DNA of 64,000 nt from Corynebacterium imitans (GTDB lineage: Bacteria > Actinomycetota > Actinomycetes > Mycobacteriales > Mycobacteriaceae), in assembly GCF_000739455.1 (NCBI RefSeq), contig NZ_CP009211.1, forward strand, positions 2,044,595 to 2,108,594, given 5' to 3'. Position numbers and translations under genes: made by a program. This document shows, piece by piece, positions 18,934 through 27,968 of this stretch (position 1 is the stretch's first letter; each line of letters begins with the position of its first letter). The notes below the pieces were generated by a model, which saw only the letters and a list, made by a program, of their open reading frames with translations, did no database searches and was not told the DNA's origin.

Positions 18934-20943
18934 CTACTGCCAGCTGTCGCTCGACTTGCGGCGCAGCACCAGTGCCACCACAGCTGCAATCAGCAGAAGC
19001 ACCACTGCCCCGCCGAGCAGCATCGGCACCAATCCGAAGCCGCCAGATTCGTCGTCCTTGCCCTGGGCTTCGGTGTAGACCTCATCGGCAGCCGTACTCT
19101 CCGCGGTGCTTTCGGTTTCGCTCTCGGACGCCGCGTCAAACTTGATCGGCTCGTCCGCCGGCTCCGGCCCCGGATCGCTGGTGGGCACCCAGTCCGGCCC
19201 ACCTTCGGCCGGCTCGCCGTCGAGGGCGACCGCAAACTCGTAGGGTTGCTCCACGCCGGTAGGTGCTGTGTTACCGTAGACCCAATCCTGGCTGAACCAG
19301 ATGTAGTAGTCGCCCTGGTAGGGTGCCTCGATCCCAGGCCAGACGCGCGCTGGCGGGGCGATCGGCCCCTCTTGGTTTTCTTCGCCGTGGAGCCCCAGCG
19401 AGGACTGGGCACGATCGTGGCGCAGTGGATCCATCACCCCGAACTTGATATTCCCAGCGGCACCCGTAAGCGATTTTCCTGACTTCACAGTCACAACGGG
19501 GCGCTGCCCGTTGGATACGGGGATCTTGTAATAGCGGTACTCACCAGGCACGATCACGCCGGAGTAGGAGCCCTCCGTGATCTCTACGGCATCGTTAAAG
19601 CTTGTGCCGCCGTTGAGCGGCTGCGGGTTTTCCACCTTCAGCTCGCCCGAATACTCGCTGGGCTGGGCGAGCGGGTTTGCTTCCCACTCCTTTTCCTGCG
19701 CCTCATCCGCGACCGGCTCGTAAAACACCTGCACCTCGACGTCTACACCTTCCGGTGCTGCATCGTCCACACCGGAAAGCTGTGTGGTCACAAGGATGTC
19801 GCTCATATCGCAATCGAGGCTCGTTCCGTGGTCCCGTTTCATTGCGAAGCCACCGGGGTGCGTCCTTCCGTGCATCTGCCTCGCGGTGACGGGTGCGGAG
19901 AGGAACCCGCAGTTTTCCTCGCCTTCATTTGTCACGTCCCCAATTTCGACCTTCGCGGCGGACCAGTCCCAGTCGCCATCTGTTTGCCACATCGGCGTCA
20001 CCACAACGTGACCATGGTGGCGTGGCGGGATGGAGAGACGGAAGTATTGATTCTGCTCAGAGTTTGCATCGGCCGGGATCTTCGTCCGGTATTGCCCTTC
20101 GCCCAGCCACTTCGCGTCTTCCGGGCTGTCCGCAAACTCGAAGGGCGTTCCGTCAGCCTTATAAGTGTCCACCCCGCGCTGGGCGAGGAACTTCAGCGAT
20201 TCGGCCAGGCTCCCGGCGTCAGCGGCCTCGAGGAACTGCCCGCCGCCAGCCTCGGCGATGCACTCCAGCTCCGCACGAGCCTTCTCGTCCGCCTTGAACC
20301 CAACGGTGTGGATAGCAAGGTCCACACCCTGCCCTGCCAGCTCCTTGGCCACATCGCAGACCTCCGGCGGCGCACAGGAGTCAATCCCGTCAGAGACCAG
20401 GATGATCGAGCGCTCCCCCTCATTGCCCAGCTCCTCCGCGGCCTTGCGCAGCGCGTTGCCCATCGGCGTGTAGCCCTTCGGCGTCAGCCCGTCGATAGCC
20501 GAACCGAATTCCTGCCTGTCCAGCGAGCCCACCGGCACGAGCGTCTGAATGTCCCGGCAGCCCTTTTCACGATTGTCCGGCGCGTTCGACTCCTGCGCCC
20601 CATAAGTGAGCAGGCCAATGTTGGCGGTATCCGGCAGAGAGTCGATCAGCTCGTGCGTCGCCTTCTTCGCCGCGTCGATACGCGGCCCGTCGGCGTCCTC
20701 CTCAACCATGGAGAAGGAGGCGTCGAGAATTAGCGCCGCTTTCGCGTCGACGGAGCCTTCGCTTGCCGACGCCCGCGTCGTCGCCCCCGGAACCGTCTTC
20801 GTTTCCGTACTGATCGCCGTACTCGACGTCGCCGGCGAGGTGGCCGTTTCCGTCGCGATTGCGGGTGCTACCCACATCAGCATGCACGCGACAGCAAGCA
20901 CGAGCGCTGCTACGGCGTGACTCCCCCTCCGCGTGTGCGACAT
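18934..20943 (-). CDS. Secreted membrane-anchored von Willebrand factor A protein, copy 1
   Basis: A 669-aa exported protein. A signal peptide (VAALVLAVACMLMWVAPAIA, cleavage near residue 30) is followed by a Ser/Thr-rich linker. The VWA domain (about 66-260) has a complete metal-ion-dependent adhesion site: D74-x-S76-x-S78 in DASFS, the Thr in GYTPMGN, and Asp in VSDGIDSC. A divergent ectodomain (about 265-615), a single membrane segment (LLGGAVVLLLIAAVVALVL) and a short basic tail follow. There is no LPXTG. GGAG seven bases before the ATG supports the start. It is the last of three tandem paralogues. Function is unknown; adhesion or metal-dependent protein contact is suggested by the domain. 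Confidence 0.9.
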   Translation of the reverse strand: MSHTRRGSHAVAALVLAVACMLMWVAPAIATETATSPATSSTAISTETKTVPGATTRASASEGSVDAKAALILDASFSMVEEDADGPRIDAAKKATHELIDSLPDTANIGLLTYGAQESNAPDNREKGCRDIQTLVPVGSLDRQEFGSAIDGLTPKGYTPMGNALRKAAEELGNEGERSIILVSDGIDSCAPPEVCDVAKELAGQGVDLAIHTVGFKADEKARAELECIAEAGGGQFLEAADAGSLAESLKFLAQRGVDTYKADGTPFEFADSPEDAKWLGEGQYRTKIPADANSEQNQYFRLSIPPRHHGHVVVTPMWQTDGDWDWSAAKVEIGDVTNEGEENCGFLSAPVTARQMHGRTHPGGFAMKRDHGTSLDCDMSDILVTTQLSGVDDAAPEGVDVEVQVFYEPVADEAQEKEWEANPLAQPSEYSGELKVENPQPLNGGTSFNDAVEITEGSYSGVIVPGEYRYYKIPVSNGQRPVVTVKSGKSLTGAAGNIKFGVMDPLRHDRAQSSLGLHGEENQEGPIAPPARVWPGIEAPYQGDYYIWFSQDWVYGNTAPTGVEQPYEFAVALDGEPAEGGPDWVPTSDPGPEPADEPIKFDAASESETESTAESTAADEVYTEAQGKDDESGGFGLVPMLLGGAVVLLLIAAVVALVLRRKSSDSWQ

Positions 20944-21047
20944 TGTTCAACTCCTGTCTGCATTGTTACTAGGCTCACAAGCCACACTAAAAGTGGATCC
21001 ACGCTTGTGCAACAGCTGTCTTGTTCTCCCCTATACAAAACCAGCTA

Positions 21048-23066
21048 TCAGTTACCACGCTGCTTGCGCACGGCGAAGAAGACCACGGCCGCGGCGATCA
21101 GCAGCAACACGAGCACGCCACCGAGCAGCGTCGGGACGAGACCGAAGCCGCCGTCCTGCTCGTGATTTGCGGCGTTGACCTCTTCGTCACCGTCGCTCTC
21201 TTCCCGCGAAGCGGACGTCTCGGCAGTGCCATCCGCCGCATCAAACTTGATCGGCTCGTCCGAGGGCTCCGGCCCGTCCTCATGCGTCGGCGTCCAATCC
21301 GGGCCGCCGTTGGCTGGCTCGCCGTCCATGACCACCTCGAACTCGAAGGGCTGCTCCACACCAGCGATGTCGTAGCCCTCGTTCACCCAGCCCATACCGA
21401 ACCAGACGTAGTACTCGCCCTGGTAAGGGGTATGGGTGCCGTGCCACACGTACTGGCCGAGGGTTTCCGGGCCTGACTCCGCATCGTCCTGGAAGAAGTT
21501 CAGCCTGAAGCCTGCCACCTCGTTACGCAGCGGGTCATAGATGCCGTAGCCCAAGCTATCGGCGTTGTGGGCAACCGACGCCGGCGTCTTCACGTTCATT
21601 ACCGGCCGCTGCCCGTAGTCCACAGGAATCTTGAAGAACCGGAACTCGCCGGGAACGATGTTGTCGGAGTACGTGCCCTCGGTAATCTCTACGGCGTTGT
21701 TGAAGCTAGTGCCACCGGAAATCGGCTGCGGATCCTTAATCGGCATCTCCCCCAGGTACTCGCCCGCACTTGTGACGCGGCCATCTACCCACTCGCTCTC
21801 CTGCTCCTCGCTGGTGACCGGTTCGTAGAACACACTGACTTCGAGCGCGATGTCCTCGGTCACCTTTTCTGCGACATCAGAGACCTGGACCTTGACCAGG
21901 ATGTCGCTCATGTCGCACTCCAAGTCGTCTTTGTCGTGGCGCTCTACCGAAGCGTCCGCAGAGTCGACTCCATAGTCCGGACCAGCAGAGACAAACTCGG
22001 CGTGAGTCACCGGAAACCAGCCACACTCCTCGTCGCCCTCGTTGGTCACCTCCACCGGATCAATCTTTAGGTGGCCGTCTTCCCACATACCGTCGGTCTG
22101 CCACACCGGTGTGAAGATCATGCGCGCGTGATGGCGAGGGGGCACAGAGGTCCGGAAGTATAGGTCGGTCAAAGCACCACTGTCCGGCGTCACCGTCGTC
22201 TGATACTGCCCCTCGCCCAGCCACTTCGCGCCCTCCGGTGTTTCCGAGAACTCAAACTCTGTGCCGCCGGTCTCGTACTTCTCCACACCTCGCTGGGCCA
22301 GAAACTTCAGCGACTCCGCAAGGCTCGCCGAGTCGGCAGCCTCGAGGAACTGCCCGCCGCCAGCTTCCGCGATGCACTCTAGCTCCGCACGAGCCTCCTC
22401 GTCGGCCTTAAACCCAACCGTGTGGATCGCAAGGTCAACACCATCACCCGCCAGCTCCTTGGCCACGTCGCACACCTCCGGCGGCGCACACGTATCAATG
22501 CCGTCGGAGACCAGGATGATGGAGCGCTCCCCCTCATTGCCCAGCTCTTCTGCAGCCTCGCGCAGCGCGTTGCCCATCGGCGTGTAGCCCTTCGGCGTGA
22601 GGCCGTCGATAGCCGAACCGAACTCTTGCTTATCCACCTCGCCGATAGGAACAAGGCGCTGGATATCCCGGCAGCCCTTTTCCCTATTGTCAGGTGCGTT
22701 GGACTCCTGCGCACCGTAGGCAAACAGGCCCATCTGCGCCGTATCTGGCAGGGAATCGATCAGCTCGTGTGTCGCCTTCTTCGCCGCGTCGATACGCGGG
22801 CCATCGGCATCCTCCTCGAGCATCGAGAATGACGCATCCAGGATCAGCGCCGCCTTCGCGTCCGCGGAGCCTTCGCTTGCCGACGCCCGCACAGTCGAAC
22901 TCGACAGCGTTGTCGTCTCCGTGCTCACCGCGGTGCTTGATTCCACGGGCCGATTAGTCGACGTTGCCGTCTCAGTCGCAAAAGCCGGTGCGCCCCATAT
23001 CAGCATGCACGCGGCGGCAAGTACGAACACAGCCACGGCACGGCTTCTCTCCCTCACATGCGACAT
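21048..23066 (-). CDS. Secreted membrane-anchored von Willebrand factor A protein, copy 2
   Basis: A 672-aa paralogue with the same plan as its neighbours: signal peptide (cleavage near residue 30), VWA domain with DASFS, GYTPMGN and VSDGIDTC, variable ectodomain, C-terminal membrane segment (LLGGVLVLLLIAAAVVFFAV) and a basic tail. Its VWA half is almost identical in DNA sequence to copy 3 (22261-22830 against about 24345-24915), while the ectodomain differs strongly from all others in the 315-470 region. AAGGGA eight bases before the ATG is the ribosome-binding site. The gap to copy 1 is 104 nt, to copy 3 57 nt, so one transcript is likely. Confidence 0.9.
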   Translation of the reverse strand: MSHVRERSRAVAVFVLAAACMLIWGAPAFATETATSTNRPVESSTAVSTETTTLSSSTVRASASEGSADAKAALILDASFSMLEEDADGPRIDAAKKATHELIDSLPDTAQMGLFAYGAQESNAPDNREKGCRDIQRLVPIGEVDKQEFGSAIDGLTPKGYTPMGNALREAAEELGNEGERSIILVSDGIDTCAPPEVCDVAKELAGDGVDLAIHTVGFKADEEARAELECIAEAGGGQFLEAADSASLAESLKFLAQRGVEKYETGGTEFEFSETPEGAKWLGEGQYQTTVTPDSGALTDLYFRTSVPPRHHARMIFTPVWQTDGMWEDGHLKIDPVEVTNEGDEECGWFPVTHAEFVSAGPDYGVDSADASVERHDKDDLECDMSDILVKVQVSDVAEKVTEDIALEVSVFYEPVTSEEQESEWVDGRVTSAGEYLGEMPIKDPQPISGGTSFNNAVEITEGTYSDNIVPGEFRFFKIPVDYGQRPVMNVKTPASVAHNADSLGYGIYDPLRNEVAGFRLNFFQDDAESGPETLGQYVWHGTHTPYQGEYYVWFGMGWVNEGYDIAGVEQPFEFEVVMDGEPANGGPDWTPTHEDGPEPSDEPIKFDAADGTAETSASREESDGDEEVNAANHEQDGGFGLVPTLLGGVLVLLLIAAAVVFFAVRKQRGN

Positions 23067-23123
23067 TGCTCATTTCCCTTTCCGGTATTCGTCCGTCGGT
23101 GTCCGGGTTTGACCGCAGGCAAC

Positions 23124-25151
23124 CTACTGCCAGTTACCTCGCTGCTTGCGCACGATGAAGAAGACCACAGCCGCGGCGATCAGCAGCAGCACCAACAGCC
23201 CGCCGAGCAGCGTTGGCACCAGCCCGAAGCCGCCGTCCTGCTCGTCGCTCGAAGCGTTGACCTCCTGGTCATCGCCGCTCTCATCTTCTGAGGCCGACGT
23301 CGTTTCGGCGCTGTCCGCCGCATCAAACTTGATCGGCTCATCCGAAGGCTCGGGACCGTTCTCATGCGTCGGTGTCCAATCCGGGCCGCCGTTGGCAGGC
23401 TCGCCATCCAGGAGCACCTCGAACTCGAAGGGCTGATCCACGCCCGCGATGTCATAGCCTTCCGTTGCCCAGTCCATGCCAAACCAGACGTAGTAGTCAC
23501 CCTGGTAGGGGGTGTCGCTGCCGTACCACACGTACTGGTTCGGGGCCTCCGGATCGGACTCTTTCGGATCATCAAAAAAGCTCATCCTTTGACTTGCTGC
23601 CTTGACGCGCAGCGGGTCGTAGATCCCCATAGCGATGGTGTCAGCGTTGCTTGCAACCGAAGGCGGCGTCTTTGCCCGTACCACCGGGCGCTGCCCATAG
23701 GTCACCGGAATCTTGAAGAACTTGAACTCACCGGGAACGATATGGTCGGAGTATGCGCCCTCGGTGATCTCCACCGCGTCGTTGAAGCCCGTACCGCCGC
23801 TGATCGGCTGCGAGTTCTCAATCGGCATCTCGCCCTGGAACTCGCCGGCACTGTACACGCGGCGATCTTCCCAGTCGTCGGCCTGCTCTTTACCGGGGAT
23901 CGGCTCATAGAAGACGCCGACTTCGATGGGGACATCCTCGGCTACCTCGTCGCCCGCGTTGGAGATCTGGATCTTGACCAGGATGTCGCTCATGTCGCAC
24001 TCCAAGTGGTCTTCTTCTACCCGATTCATCGCAGCGAACGCCGAGTCAATACCAAAACCTGGTCCACCCGAAGCGATCTCGTCTTTCCCACGGAACTCGC
24101 CGCAGGCCGGATCGCCCTCATTGATGCCCTCCGCCGGATCCACCTTGACCTCTGTGTGTTGCCACATGGCATCCCCCTGCAGGACCGGGGTGAACACCAT
24201 CCGCGCGTTGTGACGCGGCGGCACAGAAGTGCGGAAATACCGGTCCGTAATGCCAGAGCGGTCCGGTGTCACCGTGGTCAGGTACTGGCCCTCGCCCAGC
24301 CACTTGGCATCCTCCGGGGAATCCGAGAATTCAAAAGGCGTGCCTGCCGTCTGGTACTTCACCACGCCGCGCTGGGCGAGGAACTTCAGCGACTCCGCTA
24401 GGCTGCTCGCATCAGCAGCCTCGAGGAACTGCCCGCCGCCAGCTTCCGCGATGCACTCCAGCTCCGCACGAGCCTCCTCGTCGGCCTTAAACCCAACCGT
24501 GTGGATCGCAAGGTCGACACCATCACCCGCCAGTTCCTTGGCCACGTCGCACACCTCCGGCGGCGCACACGTATCAATGCCGTCGGAGACCAGGATGATG
24601 GAGCGCTCCCCCTCATTGCCCAGCTCCTCCGCGGCCTTACGCAGGGCGTTGCCCATCGGCGTGTAGCCCTTCGGCGTGAGCCCGTCGATAGCCGAACCGA
24701 ACTCCTGCTTATCCACCTCGCCGATAGGAACAAGCCGCTGAATATCCCTGCACCCCGCTTCCCTATTATCCGGCGCGTTCGACTCCTGCGCACCGTAAGC
24801 GAAAAAGCCCATCTGCGCCGTATCCGCCAGAGAATCGATCAGCTCGTGGGTCGCCTTCTTCGCCGCGTCAATACGCGGGCCATCCGCATCCTCCTCAAGC
24901 ATCGAAAACGACGCATCCAAAATCAGCGCCGCCTTTGCGTCAGCAGAGCCCTGGCTTGAACGCTCTTCGGATGCCCCCGAGGTTGTCGTCGTCGAACTCG
25001 ACAGCGTCTTCGTCTCAGTACTTATCGCGGTACTCGAGCTCGCAGGCTTACTCGTCTCGGTAGCAAATGCGGGCACCACCCACATCAACATGCACGCAAC
25101 TGCGAGTACAAACGCAGCCACGGCACGGCTTCTCTCCCTCACGTGCGACAT
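23124..25151 (-). CDS. Secreted membrane-anchored von Willebrand factor A protein, copy 3 (first in transcript)
   Basis: A 675-aa paralogue and the promoter-proximal copy. Signal peptide and Ser/Thr linker are followed by a VWA domain with intact adhesion site (DASFS, GYTPMGN, VSDGIDTC). A divergent ectodomain, an acidic stretch (SAETTSASEDESGDDQE), a membrane segment (LLGGLLVLLLIAAAVVFFIV) and the tail RKQRGNWQ come next. AAAGGGA precedes the ATG. The 160 nt upstream, up to the tRNA terminator, should contain the operon promoter, but I cannot assign boxes with confidence. Confidence 0.9.
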   Translation of the reverse strand: MSHVRERSRAVAAFVLAVACMLMWVVPAFATETSKPASSSTAISTETKTLSSSTTTTSGASEERSSQGSADAKAALILDASFSMLEEDADGPRIDAAKKATHELIDSLADTAQMGFFAYGAQESNAPDNREAGCRDIQRLVPIGEVDKQEFGSAIDGLTPKGYTPMGNALRKAAEELGNEGERSIILVSDGIDTCAPPEVCDVAKELAGDGVDLAIHTVGFKADEEARAELECIAEAGGGQFLEAADASSLAESLKFLAQRGVVKYQTAGTPFEFSDSPEDAKWLGEGQYLTTVTPDRSGITDRYFRTSVPPRHNARMVFTPVLQGDAMWQHTEVKVDPAEGINEGDPACGEFRGKDEIASGGPGFGIDSAFAAMNRVEEDHLECDMSDILVKIQISNAGDEVAEDVPIEVGVFYEPIPGKEQADDWEDRRVYSAGEFQGEMPIENSQPISGGTGFNDAVEITEGAYSDHIVPGEFKFFKIPVTYGQRPVVRAKTPPSVASNADTIAMGIYDPLRVKAASQRMSFFDDPKESDPEAPNQYVWYGSDTPYQGDYYVWFGMDWATEGYDIAGVDQPFEFEVLLDGEPANGGPDWTPTHENGPEPSDEPIKFDAADSAETTSASEDESGDDQEVNASSDEQDGGFGLVPTLLGGLLVLLLIAAAVVFFIVRKQRGNWQ

Positions 25152-25267
25152 TGCTCAAGTCCCTTTCACCATATGGCCAAGATCACAGCCCACAGTAAAA
25201 AGCTGAACAGTTGCCCGCAACAGATGTCCGGGAAATTTAACCAAAAATTTACGGCCCGGCGAACACG

Positions 25268-25302
25268 CAAAAAGCCAGCCTCCGGGGTAGCGGAGACTGG
25301 CT
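25268..25302 (-). terminator. Rho-independent terminator of the Glu-Asp tRNA unit
   Basis: On the minus strand AGCCAG-x-CTCCG pairs with CGGAG-x-CTGGCT (25273-25284 with 25291-25302), followed by a run of five T. It lies just 3' of tRNA-Asp copy 2. Confidence 0.85.
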
Positions 25303-25312
25303 CTGAAACTGG

Positions 25313-25386
25313 CGACCCTGACGGGACTTGAACCCGCGACCTCCGCCGTGACAGGGCGGCGCGCTAACCAACTGCGCCACAGGGCC
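25313..25386 (-). tRNA. tRNA-Asp (GTC), second copy
   Basis: A 74-nt cloverleaf identical to the copy at 6746-6819, with anticodon loop CTGTCAC. It follows tRNA-Glu on the same strand, 38 nt apart, the usual Glu-Asp pair. Confidence 0.97.
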
Positions 25387-25424
25387 ATCGCACTGCAACT
25401 CCCACCGAAAGGGGGAATCACTGG

Positions 25425-25497
25425 TACCCCCAACGGGATTCGAACCCGTGTTGCCGCCGTGAAAGGGCGGAGTCCTAGGCCTCTAGACGATGGGGGC
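25425..25497 (-). tRNA. tRNA-Glu (TTC)
   Basis: A 73-nt cloverleaf on the minus strand. The acceptor is GCCCCCA/TGGGGGT, the anticodon loop CTTTCAC (anticodon TTC), and the T-arm GTTCGAATC. CCA is not encoded. Confidence 0.97.
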
Positions 25498-25597
25498 TAG
25501 CGACTTGACCTAATCTAATGCATCGCCTGTGAGAATAGCAAAACGCCTGTTCATTTCATCTTTCTTAGCCGTGGAACTGGTCGGTTAAGATGTCTGC

Positions 25598-25897
25598 ATG
25601 CACGACGACGATTGTCACCACGGATACTTTGCGGAGAAGTCCCGCTACCTTGCTCGCCTCAAGCGCATCGAGGGGCAGGTGCGGGGGATTCACCGGATGG
25701 TGGATGAGGACAAGTACTGTATCGACATCCTCACACAGATTGCCGCGATTGATTCCGCGCTGGAAAACCTTGGCCTGGCGCTTCTTGAGGACCACCTCCA
25801 CCACTGCGTTTCCGGCGCGCTCGCAGCGGGCGATGCGCAGGCAGATGACAAGGTGACAGAAGCAATGCAGGCGATCCGGCGGATGGTGAAGTCCTAA
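25598..25897 (+). CDS. csoR: CsoR-type copper-sensing repressor
   Basis: A 99-aa all-helical repressor of the CsoR/DUF156 family. The three copper ligands of M. tuberculosis CsoR (Cys36, His61, Cys65) match Cys41, His66 and Cys70 here at a constant offset, in YCIDIL and EDHLHHC, pointing to Cu(I) rather than formaldehyde or sulfide sensing. A His/Cys-rich N-terminus (DDDCHHGY) may add metal affinity. TAAGAT lies six bases before the ATG, so the mRNA is probably leaderless; no ribosome-binding site is seen. No copper exporter or chaperone gene is adjacent, so its targets must lie elsewhere. Confidence 0.88.
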   Translation: MHDDDCHHGYFAEKSRYLARLKRIEGQVRGIHRMVDEDKYCIDILTQIAAIDSALENLGLALLEDHLHHCVSGALAAGDAQADDKVTEAMQAIRRMVKS

Positions 25898-25915
25898 GGC
25901 CCACCCAGCAACGCG

Positions 25916-25955
25916 AAAACCTCCGGCTCCCTTTTTGAAGGAACCGGAGGTTTTC
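25916..25955. terminator. Bidirectional terminator between csoR and tRNA-Lys
   Basis: CCTCCGGxTCC and GGAxCCGGAGG pair around a short loop, with A-run on the left and TTTT on the right, so it can serve both the csoR transcript (+) and the tRNA-Lys transcript (-). Confidence 0.8.
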
Positions 25956-25960
25956 CACGG

Positions 25961-26033
25961 TGGGCCCTGCGGGGATCGAACCCGCGACCTGCGGATTAAA
26001 AGTCCGTAGCTCTACCAACTGAGCTAAAGGCCC
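25961..26033 (-). tRNA. tRNA-Lys (TTT)
   Basis: A 73-nt cloverleaf on the minus strand. The acceptor is GGGCCTT/AGGGCCC, the anticodon loop CTTTTAA (anticodon TTT), the T-arm GTTCGATCC, and the discriminator A. CCA is not encoded. The following 26034-26159 holds no gene. Confidence 0.97.
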
Positions 26034-26159
26034 ATGCGCAACATAGTAGCGGGCCGCGTACGTAACGCGGTAATCACCCCACCGACGCGCGGCTACGCCC
26101 GCGCCACCTGCGCAAATATCGCGGCAGGCCACGCGGGCGCGCGCCTTACATTGAGGGGA

Positions 26160-27668
26160 TTAGCCCTCCTTCTGCATCGTGCCCGTCTCCTGGATGCGGG
26201 TGTGGAAGTCGAAGGCGTGGCGCAGGTCGTGCGGGGTCGCCTGGTACTTGCTCTTCGACGCCAGCTCGACGTACTCCTCCAGCAGCGGACGGTAGGAGGG
26301 GTGAGCGATCGAGATCATCTTCTGAACACGATCACGCGGTGCCAGGCCGCGCAGGTCTGCCACGCCGTACTCGGTAATGAAGACCATCGCGTCGTGCTCC
26401 GTGTGATCCACGTGCGAGACCATCGGGACAATCGCGGAAATTGCGCCGTCCTTGGCCACCGACGGGGAGATGAAGGAGGAGATGTACGCGTTGCGGGTGA
26501 AGTCACCGGAGCCACCCAGCGCGTTCATCAGGCGGGAGCCGTTGATGTGCGTGGAGTTGGCGTTACCGTAGATGTCCGCCTCGATCATGCCGTTGGAGGC
26601 GATCAGGCCGGTGCGGCGGATAACCTCCGGGTGGTTGGAGATGGACTGCGGGCGCAGGATGATGGACTCGCGGTAGCGCGCAGCCTCATCGTTCATCTTC
26701 TCTGCGTACTCCGGGGACAGGGAGAAGGAGGTCGCGGAAGCGACGGTCATCTTGCCCGCGTCAATCAGGTCGACCATGCCGTCCTGAATAACCTCGGTGT
26801 AGGCCTGGATGTTCTCAAACTTGGAGTCCATCAGGCCCGCCATCACTGCGTTCGGGACGTTGCCCACGCCGGACTGCATGACGTAGCCGTCGTAGGTGAG
26901 ACGGCCGGCCTTGACCTCGTTCTCCAGGAAGTCGAGGAAGTTGCCAGCGATCTGCTCCGACACCTCGTCCGGGGCCTTGAACGGTGCGTTGCGGTCCGGG
27001 GCATTGGTCTCGACGACAGCGACGACCTTCTCCGGGTCAATCTCAATGTAGGTGGTACCGATGCGGTCGCCGGACTTGGTGATCGGGATCGGGATACGGT
27101 TCGGCAGCGCCGGCACGGTCCAGATGTCGTGCATGCCTTCCAGGTCCTCGGACTGCCACTCGTTGACCTCGATGATGATCTTCTTGGCGGCGTTGAGGAA
27201 CTCGACAGAGTTGCCCACGGAGGAGGACGGGACAATGTTGCCCTCCTCAGTAATGCGGACTGCCTCCACGATGGCCAGGTCAACGTCACCGAAGAAGCCC
27301 TGCTCCACCATCATGCCCGAGTGGGACAGGTGGATGTCCTGGAACTTCATCTCGCCAGCGTTGATCTTGTTACGCATCTGCGGGTCGGACTGGTACGGCA
27401 TGCGGTAGCGCAGCGCGTTGGCCTCTGCGAGCACACCGTCGCACTCCGGCGCGGTGGATGCACCCGTGTAGAGGTCGATGCTGAAGTCCTGGCCCTTGGC
27501 GTGCGCAGCCTTGGCCTTTTCTGCGATGACGCCCGGCAGGGCCTTGGGGTACCCAGCCCCGGTAAAGCCGGACACGCCCACCTTGTCGCCATGGTTGACA
27601 AACTGGACCGCTTCTTCAGCGGACATGACCTTGTCACGCAGTTTTGCATTGGCGATACGGTTACCCAT
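26160..27668 (-). CDS. actA: Succinyl-CoA:acetate CoA-transferase (acetyl-CoA hydrolase family)
   Basis: A 502-aa class I CoA-transferase. In C. glutamicum the orthologue (called actA or cat) activates acetate and propionate with CoA from succinyl-CoA, besides the AckA-Pta route. The GVSGFTGAGYPKALP N-terminus, the GGSGDFTRNAYISSF CoA-binding region and FITEYGVADLRGLAPRDR with the catalytic Glu are visible. GAGGG abuts the first ATG (27674) but stands six bases from the third codon ATG (27668), which is preferred. The upstream region contains three C/G runs of the RamA type, and RamA is encoded in this window. Confidence 0.9.
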   Translation of the reverse strand: MGNRIANAKLRDKVMSAEEAVQFVNHGDKVGVSGFTGAGYPKALPGVIAEKAKAAHAKGQDFSIDLYTGASTAPECDGVLAEANALRYRMPYQSDPQMRNKINAGEMKFQDIHLSHSGMMVEQGFFGDVDLAIVEAVRITEEGNIVPSSSVGNSVEFLNAAKKIIIEVNEWQSEDLEGMHDIWTVPALPNRIPIPITKSGDRIGTTYIEIDPEKVVAVVETNAPDRNAPFKAPDEVSEQIAGNFLDFLENEVKAGRLTYDGYVMQSGVGNVPNAVMAGLMDSKFENIQAYTEVIQDGMVDLIDAGKMTVASATSFSLSPEYAEKMNDEAARYRESIILRPQSISNHPEVIRRTGLIASNGMIEADIYGNANSTHINGSRLMNALGGSGDFTRNAYISSFISPSVAKDGAISAIVPMVSHVDHTEHDAMVFITEYGVADLRGLAPRDRVQKMISIAHPSYRPLLEEYVELASKSKYQATPHDLRHAFDFHTRIQETGTMQKEG

Positions 27669-27762
27669 ATTCATCCCTCACTTGGATTCGTCGGTAGGTG
27701 ATAACAACACCACTGTATTGTGACCTATCTTGCATTGCCACGTCTACGAGATCCGTCCTTTC

Positions 27763-27888
27763 ACCCCCGCCAGAGCACGCAAATGATGTGACTATCTGCA
27801 GCTTTGCAGGTAGCTGGGGGTGCGGCATCGAATTGCGCGCCCGATTGCCGGGAAACACACGTCCGGACCTCCCCAGTTTTCACCCCCA
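27763..27888. promoter_or_regulatory. Candidate RamA-type sites between actA and dusB
   Basis: The intergenic region has ACCCCCG (27763-27769), TGGGGGT (27815-27821) and ACCCCCA (27882-27888). All satisfy the loose RamA consensus (A/C/T-G4-6-T/C or complement). They lie 95-220 bp upstream of actA, an acetate-activation gene. The motif is degenerate, so chance matches are possible. Confidence 0.3.
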
Positions 27889-27968
27889 CTTGGGTGTACT
27901 TGTTCGCTGGCTACCTCGCAGCAACACAAATTGCACTTTCCCGCCACAACCGGGAACAATGGGGCATT

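Noticed and set aside
18934..25151. Sortase-anchored proteins
   Set aside because: None of the VWA proteins nor the nuclease has an LPXTG-like motif; they end in a membrane helix with a short tail.
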